Source: Ciceribacter sp. T2.26MG-112.2 (GTDB lineage Bacteria; Pseudomonadota; Alphaproteobacteria; Rhizobiales; Rhizobiaceae). Taken from it: a stretch of 64,000 nt of DNA. Below the pieces are notes generated by a model, which saw nothing but the letters and a program-made list of their open reading frames with translations, ran no database searches and was not told where the DNA came from. This document shows, piece by piece, positions 55,595 to 64,000 of this stretch. Location: positions 1 through 64,000 of the forward strand of contig NZ_UEYQ01000014.1 in the NCBI RefSeq assembly GCF_900492205.1, given 5' to 3'. The first letter of the stretch is position 1; the number at the start of each line of letters is the position of its first letter. Position numbers and translations under genes: made by a program.

Positions 55595-57070
55595 TCAGCC
55601 GTCGATGCCGTCGATGAGGTCGCGGGCGGCGGCGTTGGTGACGCGGCGGGTTTCGACCTCGTCGCGACGGCTGGCGAGCAGTTCGGTCGCCATGATCTGT
55701 TCGGCGAGATCGGCCGGCAGCGACAGGATCACCCGGCCGTCATTGGCGTTGAGCCCGCCCAGATCGGCCCGTTTGGCGGTGATCATGCCGCCGGCCACCG
55801 TATTGTTGGTGTCCGGATCGATCAGGATGAAGGCGCCGGTCGAGCGGTTCTGCTCGTAAGGATCGAAGATCGCCGCTTCGTCGAAGGCGAGGTGCACCTT
55901 GCCGATGGCGTTCATGGCGAGCGCCTCGGCCGGGTTCCACTTGCCCGACTTGAGGTCGAGCTGGGAGACCGGATTGACCTGCACGCGCTGGCGGCGCGAG
56001 CCGGACTTCAGCCAGTAGCGCTTGCCCGGCTGGATGCCGTCCGGCTGCAGCGCGACCAGATGCGCATCGAAGGACAGGCCCGACTGCGGCTGGCTGTCGA
56101 GCGAGACGATCATGTCGCCGCGCGACACGTCGACCTGCCGGTCGAGCACCAGCGTGATGGCGTCGCCGGCGACCGCGGCATTGCGCACCAGGTCGAAGGT
56201 GACGATCTGCTTGACATTGGCGATCTGGCCGGACGGCAGGATCACCACGCCGTCGCCCGGCTTCACCGCGCCGCCGGCGACCGTGCCCTGATAGCCGCGG
56301 AAGCTCTCGCCCGGGCGGCAGACGCGCTGCACCGGCAGGCGGAAGCCCGTGGTCTGGGCAGACCGCAGCGTGGCGAGTTCCAGCGCCTCGACCAGCGTCT
56401 GGCCGTCATACCACGGCATGACGGCCGCGCCGGAATAGACGACGTTCTCGCCCTTCAGCGCCGACATCGGAATGGCGGTGACCTGGCGCACGCCGAGCGT
56501 CAACGCCAGTTCCTTGAAATCATGGGCAATCCGGTCGAAGACAGCGCGGTCGTAGCCGACGAGGTCGAACTTGTTGACCGCCAGCACGAACTGCTTGATG
56601 CCCATCAGCGAGGCGATGGTCGCGTGACGGCGGGTCTGCTCCAAAAGGCCGGTACGCGCATCGACCAGCAGGATGGCGAGATCGGCGGTCGAGGCGCCGG
56701 TCGCCATGTTGCGGGTATACTGCTCGTGGCCGGGCGTGTCTGCGACGATGAAGGAGCGCTTGTCCGAGGCGAAATAGCGATAGGCGACGTCGATGGTGAT
56801 GCCCTGTTCGCGCTCGGCCTGAAGGCCGTCGAGCAGCAGCGCGAAGTCGGGCAGGCCGAGATCGTTCTGCTTGCCCGAATCGCGGTGCAGCGTCGCGGCC
56901 TGGTCTTCCTTGACCGCTTTGGTGTCCCACAGCAGGCGTCCGATCAGCGTCGACTTGCCGTCGTCCACCGAGCCGCAGGTGATGAGCCGCAGCGGACGTG
57001 AATCGCGGGTCACGAAGGCCGGAAGGACGTCCGGAAGCTCGGCGGCGAGGGCGGTAATGGCGGCGGTCAT
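55595..57070 (-). CDS. cysN: Sulfate adenylyltransferase subunit 1 (GTPase)
   Basis: A 491-residue EF-Tu-like GTPase that drives ATP sulfurylase. G1 is GSVDDGKSTLIG, G3 DTPGHEQY and G4 NKFD. Domain 2 and 3 beta-barrels follow. There is no C-terminal APS-kinase (CysC) fusion, unlike NodQ-type proteins, consistent with direct use of APS by the APS-reductase-type CysH. It starts 1 bp after the cysD stop. Confidence 0.95.
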   Translation of the reverse strand: MTAAITALAAELPDVLPAFVTRDSRPLRLITCGSVDDGKSTLIGRLLWDTKAVKEDQAATLHRDSGKQNDLGLPDFALLLDGLQAEREQGITIDVAYRYFASDKRSFIVADTPGHEQYTRNMATGASTADLAILLVDARTGLLEQTRRHATIASLMGIKQFVLAVNKFDLVGYDRAVFDRIAHDFKELALTLGVRQVTAIPMSALKGENVVYSGAAVMPWYDGQTLVEALELATLRSAQTTGFRLPVQRVCRPGESFRGYQGTVAGGAVKPGDGVVILPSGQIANVKQIVTFDLVRNAAVAGDAITLVLDRQVDVSRGDMIVSLDSQPQSGLSFDAHLVALQPDGIQPGKRYWLKSGSRRQRVQVNPVSQLDLKSGKWNPAEALAMNAIGKVHLAFDEAAIFDPYEQNRSTGAFILIDPDTNNTVAGGMITAKRADLGGLNANDGRVILSLPADLAEQIMATELLASRRDEVETRRVTNAAARDLIDGIDG

Positions 57071-57071
57071 C

Positions 57072-58022
57072 TCAGAAATATCCTTCGCGTTTCTTCTTCT
57101 CCATCGATCCCGACTGGTCGCGGTCGATGGCCCGGCCCTGGCGCTCGGAGACGGTGGCGATTTCCAGCTCGGCGATCACCTCCTCCAGCGTCGTCGCGTG
57201 GCTGCGGATGGCGCCGGTAAGCGGGAAACAGCCGAGCGTGCGGAAGCGGATCATGCCTTCCTGCTTGACCTCTCCGGGCAGCAGTTCGAGGCGCGGATCC
57301 TCGGCGAGGATCATCATGCCGTCGCGCTCCACGTAAGGCCGCTTCTTGGCGAAGTAGAGCGGCACGAGCGGAATGTCCTCGGCCTGGATGTAGCGCCAGA
57401 TGTCGACCTCGGTCCAGTTGGACAGCGGAAAGGCGCGCACGCTCTCGCCGCGGCGGATCTGGCCGTTATAGATGTTCCACAGCTCGGGCCGCTGGTTGCG
57501 CGGGTCCCAGCGATGGTCGGGCGTGCGGAAGGAGTAGATGCGCTCCTTGGCGCGGCTCGCTTCCTCGTCGCGGCGCGCACCGCCGAAGGCGGCGTCGAAC
57601 TGGCCGGCGTCGAGCGCCTGGCGCAGGCCTTCCGTTTTCATGATGTCGGTATAGAGCGCCGAGCCATGGCTGAACGGGGTGACGCCTTCGGCAGCACCGC
57701 GCGGGTTGATGTGCTCGATCAGGTCGAGATCGTAGCGTTCGACGATCTCGTCGCGAAAGGCGATCATCTCGGCGAACTTCCAGCCGGTGTTCACGTGCAG
57801 GAGCGGGAAGGGCACCCGGCCGGGATAGAACGCCTTGCGCGCCAGGTGCAGCAGCACGGACGAATCCTTGCCGATCGAATAGAGCATGACCGGCTTCTCG
57901 AACTCGGCGGCCACCTCGCGGAAGATGTGGATCGCCTCGTTCTCCAGCGCCTTCAGGTGCGGATCGAGCGGCGGCTTGGCCGGCTGGTCCTTGGAATGGG
58001 GATCGAATTCCGAATGATGCAT
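57072..58022 (-). CDS. cysD: Sulfate adenylyltransferase subunit 2
   Basis: A 316-residue PP-loop ATPase family enzyme that makes APS from sulfate and ATP. The PP motif [16 protein letters not shown] is near residue 50. [15 protein letters not shown] and the [18 protein letters not shown] block are typical. The end ([11 protein letters not shown]) is the canonical CysD terminus. The ATG at 58022 follows an AAGGAC site. It forms one transcript with cysN and probably cysH. Confidence 0.96.
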   Translation of the reverse strand: MHHSEFDPHSKDQPAKPPLDPHLKALENEAIHIFREVAAEFEKPVMLYSIGKDSSVLLHLARKAFYPGRVPFPLLHVNTGWKFAEMIAFRDEIVERYDLDLIEHINPRGAAEGVTPFSHGSALYTDIMKTEGLRQALDAGQFDAAFGGARRDEEASRAKERIYSFRTPDHRWDPRNQRPELWNIYNGQIRRGESVRAFPLSNWTEVDIWRYIQAEDIPLVPLYFAKKRPYVERDGMMILAEDPRLELLPGEVKQEGMIRFRTLGCFPLTGAIRSHATTLEEVIAELEIATVSERQGRAIDRDQSGSMEKKKREGYF

Positions 58023-58073
58023 TGTCTCTTGTCCTTGGATCGGAATCACATCCGACTGTAAGTCTTGGGCCTT

Positions 58074-58192
58074 TCCCCTCATCCGGCTGCCGCCACCTTC
58101 TCCCCGCAGGCGGGGAGAAGGGACTTGCTGCGCCGTCTCCGTCCCCTCTCCCCGTTCACGGGGAGAGGGTCAGGGTGAGGGGCAAAGGCCGC
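58074..58192. repeat. RIME-like element between cysH and cysD
   Basis: Two hairpins, CTTCTCCCCGC-AGG-CGGGGAGAAG and CCCTCTCCCCG-TTCA-CGGGGAGAGGG, are flanked by CCCCTCATCCGGCTGCC and GGTGAGGGG. It is closely related to the element at 8589-8711. Confidence 0.85.
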
Positions 58193-58197
58193 TAAAA

Positions 58198-58947
58198 TCA
58201 GGCCGGCGTGGGTTCCAGCAGCGTCGCTGCCGCTTCCGGCACGTGCAGGCCGCATTCGCGTTTCTCGTCATTCTCCCACCACCAGCGGCCGGCGCGCTCT
58301 GGCTCGCCGGGCTTGATGGCCCTTGTGCACGGCTCGCAGCCGATCGAGGGATAGCCTTTCCTGTGCAGGGGATTGGTGGGCACCGCCTCGGTCTCGACAT
58401 AGGCATTGATGTCTTCGAGCGACCAGTCGGCCAGCGGGTTCACCTTGATGAGATCGCGCTCGGCGTCGTATTCGGCAAAGGGGGTGGCTGCACGGTTACC
58501 CGACTGGCCGCGCCGAAGGCCGGTGATCCAGATCGTGGCGCCCGAAAGCGCCTTGGCGAGCGGCACCAGCTTGCGCACGTGACAGCAGGCATGGCGCGCC
58601 TCGACGCTCTCATAGAAGCCGTTCAGGCCATATTTTGCCGCATAGGCGTCGATGTCGTCCTGTTCGGGATGGAAGCGCTTGATCGAAATGTCGAAGCGCT
58701 CTTCGGTTTCGCCGATCAGATCCGCGGTTTCCTTGAACAGCCGGCCGGTTTCCAGCGTCGAGATCTCGACCGGCAGCCGCGCCAGGCCGATCGCGGCGGT
58801 GATCACCTGGTCCTCGATGCCGAGGCTGGTGGTGAACACGGCGCGGCCGCCGAACGCGGCGATGAGGGCCAGCCGACCGGGAAGGTCGAGGCCGGCCAGT
58901 TCGGCATCGAGCCGTTGCGCACGCATCTCATGGTCTTGGGAGGTCAT
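58198..58947 (-). CDS. cysH: APS reductase, CysH
   Basis: A 249-residue reductase of the PAPS/APS family. The Cys pairs ACCHVRKLVPL and GCEPC fit the [4Fe-4S]-binding (CC-x~80-CxxC) type, and the active-site segment RECGLHV is present. It therefore most likely uses APS, converting it to sulfite. It is the first gene of the cysH-D-N set. Its start region faces the Rrf2 gene, with 258 bp between. Confidence 0.94.
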   Translation of the reverse strand: MTSQDHEMRAQRLDAELAGLDLPGRLALIAAFGGRAVFTTSLGIEDQVITAAIGLARLPVEISTLETGRLFKETADLIGETEERFDISIKRFHPEQDDIDAYAAKYGLNGFYESVEARHACCHVRKLVPLAKALSGATIWITGLRRGQSGNRAATPFAEYDAERDLIKVNPLADWSLEDINAYVETEAVPTNPLHRKGYPSIGCEPCTRAIKPGEPERAGRWWWENDEKRECGLHVPEAAATLLEPTPA

Positions 58948-59205
58948 GTGTCGATCCTGCTAGCTGAGCTGTGTGAAAGTATCGCAACAAAATCCCGGCA
59001 GGACGAGAAACAGCCATTCCCAAACAACCGGAGGGGCGAGCAAATATCTCTCTCACTGGCGCTTTCGGAAGAAAAGCCGCCGCGGCGCCCGCTTCCTCGT
59101 CTGTCGCCAGGCGTGCCGGCGCCGGTTTGTTTTTCCATGCGAATTGGGCTAAACGCTGCGAAACAGGCGGTCGGGCGACCGCATCGGCCAGCAATCGGTT
59201 CTTCG

Positions 59206-59652
59206 ATGATTTCGCAAAAAGCCAAATACGCCTTGCGAGCGCTTTCGGCCCTGGCGCGCGCCGAGGCCGGCGAGCCCTTGCAGATTTCCGACATTGCCGA
59301 CCGGCAGAACATCCCGAAGAAGTTCCTCGAGCAGATCCTGCTGGACCTGAAGCGCAACGGCCTGGTCACCAGCCGCCGCGGCAAGCAGGGCGGCTATCTT
59401 TTGCTGAGGCAAGCAGCCGAGATCACCTATGGTGAAGTGCTGCGGCTGATCGACGGGCCGATCGCGCCGCTGCCCTGCCTGTCGCTCACGGCCTATCGCC
59501 GCTGCGAGGACTGCAATGGCGAAAGCGAGTGCGAGGTCCGCCATGTCTTTGCCCGTGTCGCCGACGAGACCCGCGCCGTGCTGTTCTCCACGACGATCGC
59601 CGATGCTCTCAACGGGCATCCGGCTCGGATTGCCGTCGAGGAAACGGTGTAG
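59206..59652 (+). CDS. Rrf2-family regulator of the cys region
   Basis: A 148-residue Rrf2 protein starting MISQKAKYALRALSALARAE. Three Cys lie in the CLSLTAYRRCEDCNGESEC region of the effector-binding half, so an iron-sulfur or metal cofactor is possible. It is divergent from cysH and upstream of the sulfate transporter, so it probably controls the cys genes, perhaps in the manner of CymR-like Rrf2 regulators. Direct evidence of its target sites is lacking. Confidence 0.82.
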   Translation: MISQKAKYALRALSALARAEAGEPLQISDIADRQNIPKKFLEQILLDLKRNGLVTSRRGKQGGYLLLRQAAEITYGEVLRLIDGPIAPLPCLSLTAYRRCEDCNGESECEVRHVFARVADETRAVLFSTTIADALNGHPARIAVEETV

Positions 59653-59897
59653 ATCTGCCGCCGGGAGCGGAAATGTTTCGCTCCGGCACCTGTGGGCGGT
59701 GGTTTTCGCAAACGTGACTTTTCTGTGACATCGCGGTTTGGCGAACGAAATTACCTGCATTCTTGCGCCGGGCACCGCCCCGCATTTTCCCTCGCCCTGC
59801 GGCTCAGGGTACTGTTTTGCTATTTTTCCGCTCGCGTTGACTAACACGACCTCACCGGTAGTCTTAACGTGAGGAAACGGGGAAAGGACAGGTTGCG

Positions 59898-60923
59898 ATG
59901 AACAGCTTCACGAAACAGTTGGGCAGGTTCCTTGTCGGGCTGTCGCTGTCCACAGGTCTCGTCGTCTCGGCTCATGCCGACACCCGCCTGTTGAATGTCT
60001 CCTATGACCCCACCCGGGAACTCTACAAGGAGTACAATGCAGCCTTCGCCAAGCACTGGCAGGCCGAGACCGGCGAGGACGTGGCCATCCGTCAGTCCCA
60101 CGGCGGTTCCGGCAAGCAGGCCCGTTCCGTGATCGACGGCCTCGACGCCGACGTAGTGACCCTGGCGCTCGAAGGCGACATCGACGCCATTGCTGAAAAG
60201 ACCGGAAAGATCGCCAGGGACTGGCGCGGCCGTCTGGATAACAACTCTTCGCCCTTTACCTCGACCATCGTCTTCCTGGTGCGCAAGGGCAACCCCAAGG
60301 GCATCCACGATTGGGGCGACCTGGTGAAGGGCGACGTGCAGATCGTCACCCCCAACCCGAAAACCTCCGGCGGTGCCCGGTGGAATTATCTGGCCGCCTG
60401 GGCCTGGGCCCACAAGCAATATGGTGGCGATGAGGCCAAAATCCGCGAGTACATCGCCGAACTGTTCAAGCGCGCGCCCGTGCTCGATACCGGTGCACGG
60501 GGCGCCTTGACGACCTTTGCCCAGCGCCAGATCGGCGACTTGCTGCTGTCTTGGGAGAATGAAGCCTATCTTGCGCTGGAGCAGTTCGGCGACAGCGCCG
60601 TCGAGATCGTCGCCCCGCCGCAGTCGATCCTCGCCGAACCGCCGGTTGCCGTGGTCGACGGCAATGTCGATGCCAAGGGAACCCGCAAGGTCGCCGAGGC
60701 CTATCTGCAATATCTCTATTCCGAGGAAGGCCAGAAGATCGCGGTGAAGCACTTCTACCGTCCGTCCAGACCCGAACTGGTGGCGGCGGAAGACCTGGCC
60801 AAATTCGCTAAGGTTGATCTCGTCACGATCGACGATCCGATTTTCGGCGGCTGGGCCAAGGTGCAGCCCGCCCACTTCGCCGATGGCGGCATTTTCGACC
60901 AGATCTACAGGCCGGCTCGGTAA
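59898..60923 (+). CDS. Sulfate ABC transporter substrate-binding protein
   Basis: A 341-residue periplasmic protein with a signal peptide ending AHA. The sulfate-binding pattern is clear: [34 protein letters not shown] and [18 protein letters not shown]. It is the sbp/cysP type. GGAAAGGA lies 12 bases before the ATG. It begins the sulfate transporter operon, followed by cysT, cysW and cysA. Confidence 0.95.
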   Translation: MNSFTKQLGRFLVGLSLSTGLVVSAHADTRLLNVSYDPTRELYKEYNAAFAKHWQAETGEDVAIRQSHGGSGKQARSVIDGLDADVVTLALEGDIDAIAEKTGKIARDWRGRLDNNSSPFTSTIVFLVRKGNPKGIHDWGDLVKGDVQIVTPNPKTSGGARWNYLAAWAWAHKQYGGDEAKIREYIAELFKRAPVLDTGARGALTTFAQRQIGDLLLSWENEAYLALEQFGDSAVEIVAPPQSILAEPPVAVVDGNVDAKGTRKVAEAYLQYLYSEEGQKIAVKHFYRPSRPELVAAEDLAKFAKVDLVTIDDPIFGGWAKVQPAHFADGGIFDQIYRPAR

Positions 60924-61020
60924 TCGATCGTCGATCGGTCGATGAAGCCCCCGACCTCAGTGATAGTCCGGGGCTTGTGGCAGGCGGTATTCAAGGCATT
61001 ATGCGGGTGGGCCCAAGGCA

Positions 61021-61875
61021 ATGACGACGGGACAGATGATGAAGAACTGGCGCCAGCCGAGCATCCTGCCGGGCTTCGGTCTGACGCTCGGCTACACGAT
61101 CTTCTACCTGACGGTGATCATCCTCATCCCGCTGGTGGGTCTGGTCTGGCGCTCCGCCTCGCTTGGCTGGGCGGAGTTCTTTGCCATCGCCGCCGACGAG
61201 CGCACCATGCTTGCCCTGAAGGTAAGCTTCGGCTCGGCGCTGGCAGCCGGCGCCATCAATGCCGTGTTCGGTGTCATCGTCGCCTGGGTGCTGGTGCGCT
61301 ACGACTTTCCTGGGCGCCGCCTGCTCGATGCCGTGGTCGATCTGCCCTTCGCCCTGCCGACCGCCGTCGCCGGCATCTCGCTCGCCGCCCTCTATGCGCC
61401 GAACGGTTGGGTCGGCTCGCTGCTTGCGCCGCTCGGCATCAAGATCGCCTTTACCCCGGTCGGCATTGTCGTGGCGCTCGTCTTCGTCGGCCTGCCCTTT
61501 GTCGTGCGCACGGTCCAGCCGGTGATGGAAGAGCTCGACCGCGAGGTCGAGGAGGCCTCGGCCACGCTCGGCGCCACCCGGTTCCAGACGCTGCGCATGG
61601 TCGTCCTTCCGGCGCTGACGCCCGCCATTCTCACTGGCTTCGCGCTCGCCTTTGCCCGCGGCGTCGGCGAATACGGCTCGGTCATCTTCATCGCCGGCAA
61701 CATCCCTTACGTCTCGGAGATCGCGCCGCTGCTGATCGTCATCCGGCTGGAAGAGTTCAACTATGCCGGCGCCACCGCGATCGCCTGCATCATGCTGCTG
61801 ATCTCGTTCGCCATGCTGCTGTTCATCAACCTTCTGCAGATGTGGAGCCGGAGGAGATACGCCAATGTCCGCTAA
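61021..61875 (+). CDS. cysT: Sulfate ABC permease CysT (CysU)
   Basis: A 284-residue permease with six hydrophobic segments and the EAA loop [21 protein letters not shown]. The N-terminus ([16 protein letters not shown]) is typical of CysT. It pairs with CysW. It overlaps cysW by 11 bases. ATG 61021 is used; an ATG at 61036 is a possible alternative. Confidence 0.95.
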   Translation: MTTGQMMKNWRQPSILPGFGLTLGYTIFYLTVIILIPLVGLVWRSASLGWAEFFAIAADERTMLALKVSFGSALAAGAINAVFGVIVAWVLVRYDFPGRRLLDAVVDLPFALPTAVAGISLAALYAPNGWVGSLLAPLGIKIAFTPVGIVVALVFVGLPFVVRTVQPVMEELDREVEEASATLGATRFQTLRMVVLPALTPAILTGFALAFARGVGEYGSVIFIAGNIPYVSEIAPLLIVIRLEEFNYAGATAIACIMLLISFAMLLFINLLQMWSRRRYANVR

Positions 61876-62740
61876 ATCCGCCTCCATGGCCAAGCCCCGT
61901 TTCCGCGACGCCTCGACCGAAAGCCCGCTCGCGCGGCTGTCGCTGATGGCAGTGGCGCTCGCCTTCATGGCGTTTGTCCTGCTGCTGCCGCTCGTCCTGG
62001 TCTTCATCGAAGCCTTCCGCGAGGGCGTTCCCGCATTCTTCGAGGCACTCGGCGATCCGGATACGCTCTCGGCGATCCAGTTGACCCTGACGGTCGCGGC
62101 GATCGCCGTGCCGCTCAACCTGGTCTTCGGCGTGGCCGCCGCCTGGGCGATCGCCAAGTTTGAATTCAAGGGCAAGACCTTCCTGATCACCCTGATCGAC
62201 CTGCCGTTCTCGATCTCGCCGGTCATCTCCGGTCTGGTCTATGTGCTGCTGTTCGGCTCGCAGAGCGTGCTTGGGCCGTTCCTCAAGAGCTACGGCATCG
62301 AGATCCTGTTTGCCGTGCCGGGCATCGTGCTCGCCACCGTCTTCGTCACCTTCCCCTTCGTTGCGCGCGAACTGATCCCGCTGATGCAGGAGCAGGGGAC
62401 CGGCGACGAGGAGGCGGCGCTGTCGCTCGGCGCCAGCGGCTGGCAGACCTTCTGGTACGTGACGCTGCCCAACATCAAATGGGGCCTGCTCTATGGCGTC
62501 CTGCTCTGCAACGCCCGCGCCATGGGCGAGTTCGGCGCCGTCTCGGTGGTGTCCGGCCATGTGCGGGGGCTCACCGAAACCATGCCGCTGCATGTCGAGG
62601 TCCTCTACAACGAATACAACTTCGTCGCGGCCTTTGCCGTCTCGACGCTCCTTGCTCTCCTTGCCCTCGTGACGCTGGCGCTGAAGACCGTTCTGGAACT
62701 TCGCTACGGCCACGCGATCGCCGGCAGCCGCAAACACTGA
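61865..62740 (+). CDS. cysW: Sulfate ABC permease CysW
   Basis: A 291-residue permease with six hydrophobic segments and the EAA loop [41 protein letters not shown] is the conserved CysW block. It forms the membrane channel with CysT. Its start overlaps cysT by 11 bases; cysA follows 11 bp later. Confidence 0.95.
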   Translation: MSAKSASMAKPRFRDASTESPLARLSLMAVALAFMAFVLLLPLVLVFIEAFREGVPAFFEALGDPDTLSAIQLTLTVAAIAVPLNLVFGVAAAWAIAKFEFKGKTFLITLIDLPFSISPVISGLVYVLLFGSQSVLGPFLKSYGIEILFAVPGIVLATVFVTFPFVARELIPLMQEQGTGDEEAALSLGASGWQTFWYVTLPNIKWGLLYGVLLCNARAMGEFGAVSVVSGHVRGLTETMPLHVEVLYNEYNFVAAFAVSTLLALLALVTLALKTVLELRYGHAIAGSRKH

Positions 62741-62751
62741 AAGGTCCTCCG

Positions 62752-63789
62752 ATGGATGTCACGATCACCAATATCCGCAAGGAGTTCGGCCAGTTTCCGG
62801 CACTCTACGACCTGTCGCTTGATATCCGCTCCGGCGAACTGATCGCGCTGCTCGGCCCCTCGGGCTCCGGCAAGACGACGCTTTTGCGCCTGATCGCCGG
62901 TCTCGAACAGCCGACCGCCGGCAAGATCTTCTTCGGCGAGGAGGATGCCTCGGAAAAGAGCGTGCAGGAACGGCATATCGGTTTCGTCTTCCAGCACTAT
63001 GCGCTGTTCCGCCACATGACGGTTGCCGAAAACATTGCTTTCGGCCTGAAAGTGCGCCCCAAGGCCAACCGCCCGCCCGCCCATGAAATCCGCAAACGTG
63101 TCTCCGACCTGCTCGACATGGTGCATCTGTCGGGCCTCGAGAAGCGCTATCCGGCGCAGCTCTCGGGCGGCCAGCGCCAGCGCGTGGCGCTCGCCCGGGC
63201 CATGGCTATCGAGCCGACCGTGCTGCTGCTCGACGAGCCCTTCGGCGCGCTCGATGCCAAGGTGCGCAAGGAACTGCGCCGCTGGTTGAAGGAATTCCAC
63301 GACCGCACCGGCCACACCACCTTCTTCGTCACCCACGACCAGGAAGAGGCGCTCGAGCTTGCCGACCGTGTCGTCGTCATGAGCCAGGGCAAGGTCGAAC
63401 AGGTCGGTACCGCCGACGATGTCTACGACACGCCCAATTCGCCCTTCGTCTTCTCCTTCATCGGCGAGTCCTCGCATGTGCCCGTGACGGTCCGCGACAA
63501 GACGGTGCTGTTCCAGGGCGAGCCGATCGGTACTACCGAGAACGGCGAGGGGCCGGGCGAGCTGTTTTTCCGCCCGCAGGACGTCGTCGTCACCACCGAC
63601 AGCCACTCGCTCTACGGCAAGGTCACCGCCTGCCGCCGCCTCGCGGGTACGCGCATCGCCGAAATCGACGTCGCCAACAACGGCCACGAGCCCTACCATC
63701 TCGAGATCGAAGTGCCCCTCGACGCCCCCGTCGCCGTCGGCGCCGACATCCGCTTTCGCCCGACACGGTGGAAGCTGTTCGGGCAGTGA
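62752..63789 (+). CDS. cysA: Sulfate/thiosulfate importer ATPase CysA
   Basis: A 345-residue ATPase with Walker A GPSGSGKTT (residues ~36-44), signature LSGGQRQRV and Walker B VLLLDEPFGALD. The C-terminal ~100 residues form the TOBE-type regulatory region. It completes the sulfate importer. The ATG at 62752 follows an AAGGTCCTCC leader. Confidence 0.95.
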   Translation: MDVTITNIRKEFGQFPALYDLSLDIRSGELIALLGPSGSGKTTLLRLIAGLEQPTAGKIFFGEEDASEKSVQERHIGFVFQHYALFRHMTVAENIAFGLKVRPKANRPPAHEIRKRVSDLLDMVHLSGLEKRYPAQLSGGQRQRVALARAMAIEPTVLLLDEPFGALDAKVRKELRRWLKEFHDRTGHTTFFVTHDQEEALELADRVVVMSQGKVEQVGTADDVYDTPNSPFVFSFIGESSHVPVTVRDKTVLFQGEPIGTTENGEGPGELFFRPQDVVVTTDSHSLYGKVTACRRLAGTRIAEIDVANNGHEPYHLEIEVPLDAPVAVGADIRFRPTRWKLFGQ

Positions 63790-63851
63790 AGGTGCGGATT
63801 CGATTCCCGTGACGGCGGGCGGCGGGCTTTAAATCGTGTCGCATCGGGTGT

Positions 63852-63868
63852 ATATCATGGTGTGATAT
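63852..63868. promoter_or_regulatory. Operator-like palindrome ATATCA-N5-TGATAT
   Basis: A perfect 6-bp inverted repeat lies 18 bp before the start of the ribbon-helix-helix gene, in a position where an autorepressor would act. Confidence 0.5.
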
Positions 63869-63886
63869 CAGACAGGACGTTTCGCC

Positions 63887-64000
63887 ATGCGTACGCTCGT
63901 GGACATCGATGAGAAGGCCCTGACCGCGCTGGACCGGATCGCGCGGCGCCAACGCGTGTCCCGCGCCTCCCTGATCCGCGAAGCGGTCGGCGATCTCTTG
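63887..64000 (+). CDS. Ribbon-helix-helix (CopG/VapB-like) regulator, cut by the window end
   Basis: The first 38 codons are visible. MRTLVDIDEKALTALDRIA followed by RRQRVSRASLIREAVGDLL is a ribbon-helix-helix fold: one strand and two helices, as in CopG or VapB antitoxins. A toxin gene may follow outside the window. The upstream palindrome suggests autoregulation. Confidence 0.7.
   Translation, partial: MRTLVDIDEKALTALDRIARRQRVSRASLIREAVGDLL

Overview
The window looks like a chromosomal segment from an alphaproteobacterium of the Rhizobiaceae. Supporting features are high GC with rhizobial codon use, a CcrM-type GANTC methyltransferase, RIME-like palindromic repeats, an iron-responsive IRO-box motif, CtrA-like motifs before a flagellin gene, and the gene order mutY / DUF721 / dsbA-like / smc / ppdK. 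I cannot fix the genus from the sequence alone.

Layout. 0.1-6.9 kb: ccrM, an NTF2-like protein, a SPINDLY-type O-GlcNAc transferase homologue, a toxin-first RelE/HigB-HigA type pair, a HAD hydrolase, mutY and a divergent DUF721/DciA-like gene. 6.9-12.2 kb: an AT-rich island with an apparently frameshifted small membrane-protein gene, a DsbA-like lipoprotein and smc. 12.2-17.8 kb: a PAS-GGDEF protein, a SAM methyltransferase divergent from an iron/siderophore ABC importer (IRO box between them), and an Ivy-like lysozyme inhibitor. 17.9-25.6 kb: ppdK, several uncharacterised proteins, a cupin/MBL pair, a DJ-1/PfpI protein and tRNA-Gln. 25.9-33.1 kb: a PhnF-like GntR regulator divergent from a Dpp/Opp-type ABC importer operon that contains a calcineurin-type metallophosphoesterase; this is the best candidate for an undescribed uptake/hydrolysis system. 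33.3-36.8 kb: a copper-storage-type protein and an HxlR-centred detoxification group (GST, NTF2-like, tautomerase, exported MBL protein) whose two leftward promoters share an ungapped 87-bp block.

37-47.5 kb: a complete nosRZDFYLX cluster for nitrous oxide reduction, transcribed leftward. It is divergent from a ferritin-like gene, with one perfect FNR/NnrR-type site between them that also contains a CcrM GANTC site. An NsrR-like Rrf2 regulator follows. 47.6-55.6 kb: a lower-GC sulfotransferase-like gene, small secreted or membrane proteins, an RTX protein, an orphan flagellin with a hairpin leader, tRNA-Pro, and an HPP-CBS membrane protein with a small partner. 55.6-63.8 kb: assimilatory sulfate genes (cysH-cysD-cysN leftward; Rrf2 regulator, sulfate-binding protein, cysT, cysW, cysA rightward). 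The right edge cuts a ribbon-helix-helix gene.

Together the window combines cell-cycle and housekeeping genes, sulfate assimilation and terminal denitrification with accessory transport, stress and acquired genes. All functions are read from motifs and family resemblance in the sequence; no database search was run.
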